Shown: positions 1-7,600 of the stretch, piece by piece | Numbering within the stretch: position 1 is the stretch's first letter | Layout of the letters: each line of letters starts with the position of its first letter | DNA from: Pseudomonadota bacterium | Lineage (GTDB): Bacteria > Pseudomonadota > Alphaproteobacteria > Rhizobiales > Xanthobacteraceae | Direction of reading: 5' to 3' | Assembly: GCA_023405565.1 (NCBI GenBank) | Contig: JAEXXW010000481.1 | Span: 1-10,759, forward strand | Length of the DNA: 10,759 nucleotides | Notes under the pieces: model-generated | What the model was told of the DNA's origin: nothing | The model's database searches: none | The model's input: only the letters and a program-made list of their open reading frames with translations | Program-made: the position numbers and the translations under genes

Positions 1-360
1 GGTCAGTTCGATCGCCACCGCCATATTGGCGACAACGCCTTCAAGAATTTGCTCGCGCGACAATTCGCGGAAATCGCGCATCGGCGGCCCGGCATTGTTG
101 TTCACCAGAATGTCGGGCTCGGCGCAGGCCGCGAACAGCGCCTTCTGACCGTCCGGCGTTGCGACATCGGCGGCGACCGGAATCACTTTGGCACCGGTGG
201 CCTTGGCGATTTCGTCAGCTGCGGTCAGGAGCCGCTGTTCGTCGCGGCCATTGATGACAACCTCGCAGCCTTCGCGCGCCAAAGCCATGGCACAGCCATA
301 GCCCAGTCCGCGGCTCGACGCGCAGATAATGGCCTTGCGGCCAGCGATACCCAAATCCAT
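1..360 (-). CDS. Short-chain dehydrogenase/reductase (SDR), partial, C-terminus beyond the window
   Basis: Reading down the minus strand from the ATG at 360 gives 120 codons with no stop, running off the left edge. The product starts as a Rossmann-fold SDR. The cofactor loop is at residues 13-20 (C-A-S-S-R-G-L-G); the usual TG of TGxxxGxG is replaced by Cys-Ala, while the two later glycines are kept. An Arg at 17 and N-G-R at 37-39 after the second strand suggest NADP(H). D65-V66 and the N87-N88-N89-A90-G91 motif follow, and N112 fits the structural/catalytic Asn. The catalytic Ser-Tyr-Lys would lie outside the window. A GGAGA Shine-Dalgarno five bases before the ATG supports the start. It lies 107 bp downstream of the glycosyltransferase on the same strand, so co-transcription is possible. 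Substrate is unknown; FabG-like names would be a guess. Confidence 0.9.
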   Translation of the reverse strand, partial: MDLGIAGRKAIICASSRGLGYGCAMALAREGCEVVINGRDEQRLLTAADEIAKATGAKVIPVAADVATPDGQKALFAACAEPDILVNNNAGPPMRDFRELSREQILEGVVANMAVAIELT

Positions 361-425
361 GCCATTCTCCGTCACCGTCCACAAAGGCGGACGGTCCAGT
401 TCTCTTAGGGGCTCGGTCACTGGAT

Positions 426-443
426 GCCCCGCCTTCGCGGGGC
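426..443. repeat. GC-rich extragenic palindrome (REP-like), possible transcription terminator
   Basis: A perfect 7-bp stem GCCCCGC/GCGGGGC closes a CTTC loop in the gap between the glycosyltransferase stop and the SDR start. No T-run follows on either strand, so it is not a classic intrinsic terminator. From memory, the sequence ATGCCC(C)GCCTTCGCGGGGC with flanking TGAC resembles a palindrome scattered between genes in many alphaproteobacteria. The repeat identity is recalled, not searched. It could attenuate transcription or protect the 3' end of the upstream mRNA. Confidence 0.5.
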
Positions 444-467
444 CTGACAAGAGGGAAAGATCGGGCT

Positions 468-1601
468 TCAGGAAAGGCGGGCGCTTTCGACGGCCCGCAT
501 GTCGTTGCCGCGCCATTCGAAGCCGCGGCCGAGCCAGGCATTGACGTAGAGCACCGGCAGCATCAGGTCGCGCAGCATGTAAGTTGCGATCGACCACCGC
601 GAATGATGCCAGCCGGCTTTGGCCGCCAGAAGCCATTCGGCTCCGTACCAGATCCCAAGAAACGCGATCAATGCCGGCAGGACCGGTATTGCGGCAAGGA
701 GCGCCAGCCCGATGACGGCGATGGCCGGCGGGACGCCGCCGGACAGGATCTCCAGCGAGAAGTAAAATGGAAAGCTCGCACGGCGCAGCCGCGCCCAGCG
801 GCGCTGGCGCTTCCACACATCGGCTGCCCGGCGAAAGCCAAGCGGCTGGCGCACCGGTGGCTGCATCAGCCGGACGCGCAGGCCAAGATTGCGAACGATC
901 TTGGTGCAGGCCGCATCTTCCGCCGATTCCAGGCCGAGTGCGCGAATGCCGCCCGCGCTTTCCAGTTGATCGCGCCGCCAGAACAGCGTTTTGCCTTGCG
1001 CGAAGCCAAGGCCGAGGAAATCTGCAAAATATTGCCAGCGCGCCTGATAGGTGTTCAGCATCGCGCATTCCGTTTCGGCAAAAAAGCCGACTGGCCGACA
1101 CCCGATGGGGGGTGAACATACGAGGCCGGTTCGTGCATCGAGCTTTTCCAGCAGGCGCTGGATATAGTCACGCGGCAACAGCACGTTGCTGTCGCAGATT
1201 GATATCAACGGATAGGCCGCCTCGCGCCAGCCCTTGAAAACATTGTTGAGTTTGGGGTTTTCGCTGATCCGTTCGTCGCCGATCAGGATACGGGCGTCGA
1301 TCCAGGGATGATCGGACTTGAGTCGATCAAGCAGCGGCAGAACCGCATCGTCCGGCCGGGCCGCGCAGAAAATCAATTCGTATCGCGGGTAGTCGAGCCG
1401 GAACGCGGAGCGGAGCGTATCTTCGATATAGTTTTCGAGGCCGCACACCGGCAGCACAATGCTGATGGGTGGCGAGTCCGGTGCGGCATCGATCGTTCGC
1501 GTGTCCGGCCGGCATTGCCGGATGGCCACGGCGATGGTGATGAGGTGGATCGCAAGCGCGGTCGCCGCGAAAATTGTCAGTGCAGCAAGGGCGATGCTCA
1601 T
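468..1601 (-). CDS. Ceramide glucosyltransferase-like glycosyltransferase (GT21/GT2 superfamily), membrane-bound
   Basis: The predicted protein transfers a sugar from a nucleotide-sugar to a lipid acceptor at the inner membrane. From the ATG at 1601 it has 377 residues; an in-frame GTG at 1631 would add ten. Neither start has a clear Shine-Dalgarno. Residue numbers here use the GTG form. An N-terminal membrane helix spans about 11-37. The GT-A domain shows the GT21 signature: D1 in A-R-P-D-D (94-95), D2 in C-D-S-N (147), D3 in S-A-E-D (239) and the R-Q-R-R-W motif (275-279). Two or more C-terminal hydrophobic segments lie at about 299-338 and 350-367. HpnI, the hopanoid glycosyltransferase, belongs to this group, but no hpn neighbours are visible, so the acceptor (hopanoid, ceramide or other lipid) is undecided. 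It is divergent from an LpxH-like gene, which hints at lipid or envelope work. Confidence 0.85.
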   Translation of the reverse strand: MSIALAALTIFAATALAIHLITIAVAIRQCRPDTRTIDAAPDSPPISIVLPVCGLENYIEDTLRSAFRLDYPRYELIFCAARPDDAVLPLLDRLKSDHPWIDARILIGDERISENPKLNNVFKGWREAAYPLISICDSNVLLPRDYIQRLLEKLDARTGLVCSPPIGCRPVGFFAETECAMLNTYQARWQYFADFLGLGFAQGKTLFWRRDQLESAGGIRALGLESAEDAACTKIVRNLGLRVRLMQPPVRQPLGFRRAADVWKRQRRWARLRRASFPFYFSLEILSGGVPPAIAVIGLALLAAIPVLPALIAFLGIWYGAEWLLAAKAGWHHSRWSIATYMLRDLMLPVLYVNAWLGRGFEWRGNDMRAVESARLS

Positions 1602-1619
1602 TCGACAGAATCTGTCGAA
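1601..1619. promoter_or_regulatory. Perfect inverted repeat at the glycosyltransferase start
   Basis: TTCGACAG and CTGTCGAA form a perfect 8-bp dyad around a 3-base centre (AAT). The left arm shares its first base with the ATG at 1601. If translation starts at that ATG, the palindrome is the immediate leader of the gene and could be an operator or an mRNA hairpin covering the start. If the GTG at 1631 is used, it is coding sequence and may be coincidental. Confidence 0.4.
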
Positions 1620-1711
1620 AAGCGATGACACGCTGATGACGAAGTTGAGCGGTTGCGCCTAGCCCGTTGTCATCAAACAGCAATATGGATGTGAGACACG
1701 GTCCCTAACAG

Positions 1712-2530
1712 ATGATGAATGGTGATACCTTGCTGATGAATGCCACAAGGCCTCGCCGGTTTCGCACGCTCTTCATTTCGGATGTGCATCTCGGCGCTCG
1801 CGGTTGTCAGGCGGGGAAGTTGCTTGACTTCCTCCGCAACCATGAAGCGGACACGATCTATCTCGTCGGCGATATCGTCGATGGATGGGCGCTGAAATCC
1901 AGCTGGTATTGGCCGCAACTGCACAACGACGTCGTGCAGAAATTTCTGCGTCAGGTTCGCAAGGGAACCCGCATCATCTACACGCCCGGCAATCACGATG
2001 AGTTTTTGCGTGGCTATTACGGCACACATTTTGGCGGTATCGAGGTTGTCGAACAAGCGATCCACATCGCCGCCGATGGTCGTAAATACCTTGTCGTCCA
2101 TGGCGACCATTTCGACCTGGTCGTGACGCAGGCACGCTGGCTCGCGCTGCTTGGCGACAAGGCTTACGATCTTGCGCTGACGGCCAACAGGCACTTCAAT
2201 GCCGTTCGCCGTTGGCTCGGCCTTGGTTATTGGTCGTTGTCGCAATGGGCCAAGCTCAAGGTCAAAAACGCCGGCTCCTATATCGGTGAATATGAGCGGG
2301 CTTTGGCGGCCGATGCCAAGAAGCACGATGCGCAAGGTATTATCTGTGGCCATATCCATCATGCTGCGATCCATGACGATTTCGGTATCCGCTACGTGAA
2401 TTGCGGTGACTGGGTCGAAAGCTGCACCGCCATCGCCGAGCATCAGGATGGCCGACTCGAAATCATCCAGTGGATAGCCGAGAACCCGGAAATCGAAATT
2501 CCGGAATTTTCCGAGGTTCGGGCCGCCTGA
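1712..2530 (+). CDS. LpxH-like UDP-2,3-diacylglucosamine diphosphatase family metallophosphoesterase
   Basis: This 272-residue protein carries the full set of calcineurin-like phosphoesterase metal motifs: F-I-S-D-V-H-L-G (D24, H26), V-G-D-I-V-D (D54), P-G-N-H-D-E (N94-H95-D96), V-H-G-D-H (H130, D132) and C-G-H-I-H-H (H214, H216). The order and spacing match the LpxH/COG2908 group, whose E. coli member cleaves UDP-2,3-diacylglucosamine to lipid X in lipid A synthesis. Alphaproteobacteria usually use LpxI for that step, so this copy may act on another pyrophosphate-linked lipid. No signal peptide or membrane helix is visible; it is probably cytoplasmic or peripheral. The start is uncertain: ATGs at 1712, 1715 and 1736 are in frame, none with a good Shine-Dalgarno, and the 1736 start begins closer to the conserved fold. 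It is first of three same-strand genes and divergent from the glycosyltransferase. Confidence 0.85.
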   Translation: MMNGDTLLMNATRPRRFRTLFISDVHLGARGCQAGKLLDFLRNHEADTIYLVGDIVDGWALKSSWYWPQLHNDVVQKFLRQVRKGTRIIYTPGNHDEFLRGYYGTHFGGIEVVEQAIHIAADGRKYLVVHGDHFDLVVTQARWLALLGDKAYDLALTANRHFNAVRRWLGLGYWSLSQWAKLKVKNAGSYIGEYERALAADAKKHDAQGIICGHIHHAAIHDDFGIRYVNCGDWVESCTAIAEHQDGRLEIIQWIAENPEIEIPEFSEVRAA

Positions 2531-2534
2531 ACGT

Positions 2535-2564
2535 TTGGACTTTTGGGGTGCCCGCGGGCTAAAT
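2535..2564 (+). promoter_or_regulatory. Possible sigma-70-type promoter for the CHAD gene
   Basis: TTGGAC (2535-2540) is followed 18 bases later by CTAAAT (2559-2564), in the 68-bp gap before the CHAD gene. The spacer contains the 10-bp palindrome GCCCGCGGGC (2550-2559). The -10 match is poor, so this is a weak suggestion of an internal promoter. Confidence 0.2.
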
Positions 2565-2598
2565 TGCGGCCACTGACTCTGCAAGAGTGCAATTTCTG

Positions 2599-3531
2599 AT
2601 GAACACGCCTCCCGCATTGAAACCCGGCCAGCCGGTAGGGGCCGCGTTGCGGGACATTGCCGCCGCTATCATTGCTGACGCTCAGGCACTTCTCGCAGAC
2701 GGGACCATTGACCCGACCAAGACCGTTCACGGGATTCGTCGCGTTTTCAAACGGTGGCGTGCCTTGCTGCGCATGCTGGCCCCATTTGTCGGCGAAAGCG
2801 GACATCAGTTGCGAATCGACGCGCGTGCGCTGGCCCGCAAGCTGGGCGCCGCGCGCGATGCGCAAGCGACGATCGATGCGTTCCACGATGCCATGGAACC
2901 TGGTCCGGATCGGCCGGTTGTTTTTTCCGCGCGATCGATTGCAACGATCGAAGCGCGCCTTGAAGCCCTGCGCACGACCAATGAAACGACTTTCTGGACT
3001 GCGGAGATGCGTCAGGAGATGTCGGATTATCTCGACGCGGCCGCCGCTCAGGTCGCGCAATGGGATCTGAGCAAGCTGACATTCTCCGAATTCGTCGACA
3101 TGCTGGCCAAGACTTACCGCCGGGGACGCGGCTCCATTCCGAAGTCATGGGACGGAACGGAGGGAGAGGACCTGCATGAATTGCGACGGCGCGTGGTCGA
3201 GCATCGCTACCAGATGGAATTGATCGAGCCGGTTTGGCCGCGCCTCGGCCGAATCTGGGTTGATGAGGCGCAGCGGCTGCGAACGCGCCTTGGCAAATAT
3301 CAGGATCTGGAGGTTTTGACCCAAAAGGCCGGCCCGCACGAGGTCCTGGCGCCGTGGCGGTCAAAGCTGGCACCGCTGGTCGCCCAGCGACAGGCCGAGC
3401 ATGCCCAGGCCGCACGAAAAATGGCGGTGCGTATTTTCGCGGAGCCGCCCAAGGCCTTCCGCCGCCGTATCGAGGCTCTTTGGGATGCGCAGGCTGAGGA
3501 AGCTGCGTATTTGGACAAGGCGGAGCATTGA
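2599..3531 (+). CDS. Stand-alone CHAD-domain protein (putative polyphosphate-binding)
   Basis: The ATG at 2599 gives 310 residues; an in-frame GTG at 2587 would add four. The ATG is preferred because an AAGAG lies 11 bases before it, though the spacing is long. The protein is almost wholly helical and shows the two-fold CHAD pattern (conserved histidine alpha-helical domain). Repeat one has V-H-G-I-R-R-V-F-K-R (His44) and L-G-A-A-R-D (83-87). Repeat two has L-H-E-L-R-R-R (His193), His202 and L-G-K-Y-Q-D-L (232-237). The many Arg and Lys around these His fit the known binding of CHAD proteins to polyphosphate. CHAD is often fused to a CYTH triphosphatase domain; no CYTH part is present here. 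It sits 68 bp after the LpxH-like gene and 30 bp before the dehydratase, suggesting an operon. No membrane segment or signal peptide is visible. Confidence 0.9.
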   Translation: MNTPPALKPGQPVGAALRDIAAAIIADAQALLADGTIDPTKTVHGIRRVFKRWRALLRMLAPFVGESGHQLRIDARALARKLGAARDAQATIDAFHDAMEPGPDRPVVFSARSIATIEARLEALRTTNETTFWTAEMRQEMSDYLDAAAAQVAQWDLSKLTFSEFVDMLAKTYRRGRGSIPKSWDGTEGEDLHELRRRVVEHRYQMELIEPVWPRLGRIWVDEAQRLRTRLGKYQDLEVLTQKAGPHEVLAPWRSKLAPLVAQRQAEHAQAARKMAVRIFAEPPKAFRRRIEALWDAQAEEAAYLDKAEH

Positions 3532-3561
3532 ATCGTCCGCAGGCTGCGTTACCTTGTGGCT

Positions 3562-4536
3562 ATGGACGCAATTTCGGTTGCCGATATTGAACAGGCTGCG
3601 GGCCGTATTGCGGGTGTGGCCGTCCGCACGCCGCTGATCCAGTCGCCGTTGCTCGACGAAAGGCTCGGGGCGCGGGTTTTCCTGAAAGCTGAAATCCTCC
3701 AGCGAATGGGCTCCTTCAAGTTCCGGGGCGCCTACAATCGCTGTGCATCATTGCCTGCGGAGAGCCGGCAGGGTGGGGTGGTGGCCTATTCCTCCGGCAA
3801 TCATGCGCAGGGTGTGGCTGCGGCGGCGAAGCTGCTCGGCATGCCTGCGGTGATCGTGATGCCGGCTGATGCGCCGCGGCCAAAGCGTGAACGCACGGCC
3901 GCGCTTGGCGCACAGGTGGTGCTCTATGACCGCGAGAAGGAGGACCGGACGGCCATCGCCCAGCGGATCGCGAAGGAGCGCGGCGCGGTGATCGTGCCGC
4001 CTTTCGACGATCCGATGGTGATCGCCGGGCAGGGGACGATCGGACGGGAGATTGTCGAGGATCTGTCGGCGCTCGGTTTGCAGCCGGATGTGGTTGTGGT
4101 CGGGGCTTCGGGCGGTGGTCTGGCCGCAGGGATATCAATGGCGGTCAAGGCGCAGGTGCCGGACGCCGATTTCTATACCGCCGAGCCGGACGGCTTCGAC
4201 GATACGTTGCGCTCCTTTGCCAGTGGACATCGCGAGCGCAATCCGCGCGCCAGCGGCACGATCTGCGACGCGCTGATGACGGCCACGCCGGGCGAACTGA
4301 CTTTTCCGATTACCAGTCGCCTGATCGGCAAGGGCGTGACTGCCACCGACCGCGAAGTGGAGGCGGCTGTTGCCTTTGCGTGGCGTGAATTGAAGCTGGT
4401 TGTCGAGCCGGGTGGTGCCATTGGTCTTGCGGCGCTTCTTGCCGGCCGGCCGAACGTCAGGGGCAAGGTCGTGGTCGCGATCCTGTCCGGAGGCAATGTC
4501 GACCCGGACCTGTTTTCCCGCATCATCGCGGCCTAA
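3562..4536 (+). CDS. PLP-dependent threonine/serine dehydratase (catabolic type, no ACT domain)
   Basis: This 324-residue fold-type II PLP enzyme should deaminate threonine or serine to 2-oxobutyrate or pyruvate. The cofactor lysine is K53 in G-S-F-K-F-R-G-A-Y. The phosphate/substrate loop S77-S-G-N-H81, the glycine-rich PLP phosphate loop S183-G-G-G-L187 and a C-terminal S-G-G-N (309-312) contacting the pyridine ring are all present. The chain ends just after the catalytic domain, without the ACT-like regulatory domains of biosynthetic IlvA, so allosteric control by isoleucine is unlikely. Serine racemase and 3-hydroxyaspartate dehydratase share the fold and cannot be excluded. The ATG at 3562 was chosen over a GTG two codons upstream; the Shine-Dalgarno is weak, so translation may depend on the CHAD gene ending 30 bp upstream. 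The gene closes the plus-strand cluster. Confidence 0.9.
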   Translation: MDAISVADIEQAAGRIAGVAVRTPLIQSPLLDERLGARVFLKAEILQRMGSFKFRGAYNRCASLPAESRQGGVVAYSSGNHAQGVAAAAKLLGMPAVIVMPADAPRPKRERTAALGAQVVLYDREKEDRTAIAQRIAKERGAVIVPPFDDPMVIAGQGTIGREIVEDLSALGLQPDVVVVGASGGGLAAGISMAVKAQVPDADFYTAEPDGFDDTLRSFASGHRERNPRASGTICDALMTATPGELTFPITSRLIGKGVTATDREVEAAVAFAWRELKLVVEPGGAIGLAALLAGRPNVRGKVVVAILSGGNVDPDLFSRIIAA

Positions 4537-4586
4537 AGCATTTTCGAGCGAAGTGGTCGACGCTTCGCGTGAAGAAAACGCGTCAA
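4537..4586. repeat. Alphaproteobacterial intergenic repeat with imperfect dyad
   Basis: The segment starts one base after the dehydratase stop. It begins GCATTTTCGAGCGAAGTGG and ends GCGTGAAGAAAACGCGTCAA. Outer arms GCATTTTC and GAAAACGC pair with one mismatch, and GCGAAG pairs with CTTCGC inside, giving a long imperfect hairpin. I recall nearly the same 50-bp sequence, usually with ACCGGTT in the middle, as a high-copy intergenic repeat in Bradyrhizobium and relatives. The central part here (TGGTCGACGC) differs from that remembered form. The repeat assignment rests on memory. Confidence 0.55.
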
Positions 4587-4611
4587 TGGCTTAAGGCAGC
4601 AGCGCAAAAGA

Positions 4612-4643
4612 AAAAGGGCGCGTCAGAAATGGCGCGCCCTTTT
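4612..4643. terminator. Bidirectional intrinsic terminator between convergent genes
   Basis: A 10-bp perfect stem AAAAGGGCGC/GCGCCCTTTT encloses a 12-base loop. On the plus strand it ends in TTTTCTATTGTT, and on the minus strand in TTTTTCTTTT. It lies between the dehydratase stop (4536) and the stop of the giant gene (4667) and can serve both. Confidence 0.85.
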
Positions 4644-4666
4644 CTATTGTTATCGCGGAGGACCGT

Positions 4667-7600
4667 TTAGTCGAAGCGGCCCGCAGCGTGTGCCAGCATC
4701 GTGTAGACCTTGCCGGTTTCCGACGTGAGATAGGTCCTCACCATGGCCTGGCCGCCGCGTTCATCTCGCGACACGTCTTCCAGCAGGCGCTCGAACTCGG
4801 CGATGTAACGATCGACCGTCTGACGGAAATTGCGGTCGCCGCGATAGCGGTTGCGCATGTCGTCGAAGGCGCGCTGGCCATGCATCGTATAGAGCTGGCG
4901 CGTGAAGGCGTTGCGCTCGCCGCGATTGTAGCGATCCCACATATCAACCGCGATGTCGTGTTCCACCATGCGGGCGATATCGACCGACAAGGCGTCGAGC
5001 GAGTCGATGGCCTGACGCGGAGGCGGCGGACCCTGACGGCCACGCTGTGGCGGCTGCGGGCCTTCATTGGCTTCCTCACCGGCGCGGTGCAGCAGGTCGG
5101 TCAGCCAGCCCTGGTTGCCTTGATGGCCGGCTGGATTGCCGCCACGTGGAGCGGGGGCCGGTTGAGCCGGACCATGCATCTCCGGACGGCGCGGACCGGG
5201 CGCGGGCGGCGGTGGCGTCATGGGGGCCGGTGCCATCGGACCCTGCATCGCCGGGCCTTGTGTCAGGGGGGGCTGCGGACCGGTCGGCTCGGCCTGACGG
5301 CCTTGCGGGCGCACCGGCTCGCCGCGGCCGCCAACCACGGCCAGCACCGGTTCGCGGCGCTGTTCAGCGACATCGAGATTGCGGCCGTGCCGGCTGACGA
5401 TACGGTTCAGCTCTGCCAGCGCCTCGATCTGATCGACGATGACGCGGCGCATCTGGGCTGCATTTTCCGCGGTTTCCTGCGGCAGTTCCATGATGCCGCG
5501 CTTCAGCTCGGCGCGGGTCATTTCCAGCTGCGACTTCATCTCTGCAGCCATTTTCTTCACGCCCGCCAGCGTTTCGTTGAAGCGATCCGACGATTGCCGG
5601 AACATCGCGTCGACTTCATTGACGGATTGTTCGTAGACCGCGCGCATCGCCTCGCTGGTGCGCTTGCGTTCTTCCTCGCTGGTTTCGCGAACGAGATCGA
5701 ACTGCTCGGCGATCGTGCGCGCGCCGCCTGTCGCCGTGTCTGCGATCACTCGACCGATCTCACGGGCCCGCGCTTCCGCGCCATGCAACGACTGATCGAG
5801 CAGGGCAGTGAAGCGTTCGAGACGTTGCTCGAGATCTTCGGATTTGAGGTCCAGCGTGCCGACAAGGTTTTCCAGCATGGTGCGACGATCAGCGACCACT
5901 TCCTCCGTACGATGGTTGCTCTTCTCCACCGCCTCGACTGCAAGGGCCAGTGTGCGGCCATGCAGATCGAATTGCGAAACAAGACCCGACAGGTTTTCGA
6001 CAACGTTTGCCGTATCCGCACGGAACGAAGAGATATGTGAGCTCATGCGTTCGCCGGCGATGCCGCTGCGTTCGGTGACGTCGTTGATCACTGTTGCGAA
6101 TTCGCTGAGGCGGCTGTTCAGCGTGCTTTCGATCGCGGCCATGTTGTCGTGTGCGCCGGTCAGCACTTCGTGCAGGAGGACGTTGGCCTCGCGCATGCGT
6201 TCGAACAGTGTCGTGGATTCGTTGCGCAGTTTGGCCTGGTTCTCCAGGATCTGCGACATCGAATCGGTCGTAACCCGCTGTGATTGCTCGATCGCCTCGC
6301 GGGTATTGTCCTGCAGGTTGCGCAGCGTATCGTTGACCTTGGTCGTGGCCGCTTCGCCTGCGTCATTGATCAGACGCGCGAGTTCGTTCGAATTGTCGAG
6401 CATCGTGCGTGTGAAGTCGAAGCCCTTCGCTTCGATGGCGCTGACGGCTGACTGTGTCGCCTTTTGCACCTCGCCGGTGAATTCCTGGCTCTTCGCCGAC
6501 AAGGCGGCGAGGAGCGTGCTGGAATTCGTGTCGAGGATACGCGTCATCTCGGCTGCGCGGCTGGAAACGGCCGCCGCGATCTCGTTGGCCTTGCCGGTAA
6601 AGCCACGGGACACTTCGGCACTCACCCCAAGCAATGTGCGTTCGACTTCGGTCGCACTTTGCTTGAGCGTGCCGCCGATGCTGGACGACACCACGGACAA
6701 CACGCGTTCGACTTCGCCCGTCGCCTTGCGCAGGGCTTCGGTCGATGAGGTCGTGAGTGTGGTGAGCGACTTCTCCGCGTCGCTGGAATTGGTGCGGACC
6801 GCTTCCGACAGCTCCGCAATGCGTGCATTCAAAGCATCGGCCGCCGACTTGGTCCGGCTTTCGACCTGGCTTGTGACGGCATCCGACCGCGATGTCAGCA
6901 GGTCGACGGCGGCGTAAGTCCGTGCCTCCATTTGCTGGCCGATCTTTTCGCTGCGCTCGGCCAGCGCTTCGGACGCGGTCCTTGTACGGCTCTCCACCTG
7001 CGAAGCGGCGCTTTCGGCCCATTCGAGCAGAAGTTCTCCGGCGGCTTTGGCGCGTGTCTCGACCTGATGCGACAGAGCATGTGTGCGTTCCGCGAGCAGA
7101 TCGGCCGCGGTCTTGGTGCGACCCTCGACCTGCTCGGCGATGCTCTGCGTGCGCTCGGCGAGCAGGTCGGTCGCCGTCCTCGCGCGGCCCTCGATTTGCT
7201 CCGAGATCGCGTAGGTGCGGTCGGCGAGGAGATCGGTCGTCGCCTTGGCACGGCTTTCGATGTGCTGCGCGGCGGCCTCCGCGCGTTCACTGAGGAATTC
7301 ACCGGCCGCGCGGGCGCGGCCTTCCACCTGCTCAGCGAGGCCATGCGTGCGTTCGACCAGAATGTCGCTCGCGGTGCGGATGCGGGCTTCCACATTCAGC
7401 GAAGCGGTATCGGTCCGCTCGGTCAGGAACTCGCCAGCCTTCTTTGCACGTCCTTCGACTTGTTCAGCGAGGCTCTGCGCCCGCTCGATCAGAAGGTCGG
7501 TCGCGGTGCGGGTTCGGCCCTCGAATTGAAGCACGGCATTTTCGCTTCGGTCCGCGAGGAATTCCCCGGCGGCCTTCGTGCGATTCTCGACCTGTTCGGC

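Noticed and set aside
603..1237. Plus-strand frames opposite the glycosyltransferase
   Set aside because: The minus strand carries the complete GT21 motif set. The plus-strand products are Arg/Pro/Ala-rich shadows.
1685..1708. Seven-codon open frame just before the LpxH-like gene, possible leader peptide
   Set aside because: It has no Shine-Dalgarno, no run of regulatory codons and no attenuator hairpin. A frame this short is expected by chance.
2550..2559. Palindrome GCCCGCGGGC between the LpxH-like and CHAD genes as a terminator
   Set aside because: It has no loop and no following T-run. A 10-bp self-complementary GC string is not rare in such GC-rich DNA.
1673..2617. Minus-strand frame of 314 codons opposite the LpxH-like gene
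   Set aside because: The plus-strand frame has all phosphoesterase metal motifs in order. The antisense product shows no family features.
4688..6040. Long plus-strand open frame (450 codons) opposite the 3' part of the giant gene
   Set aside because: It is the mirror of a GC-rich gene with strong codon bias. The translation is rich in Arg, His and Leu without a recognisable domain, and no Shine-Dalgarno was seen. The minus-strand frame is continuous and structured.
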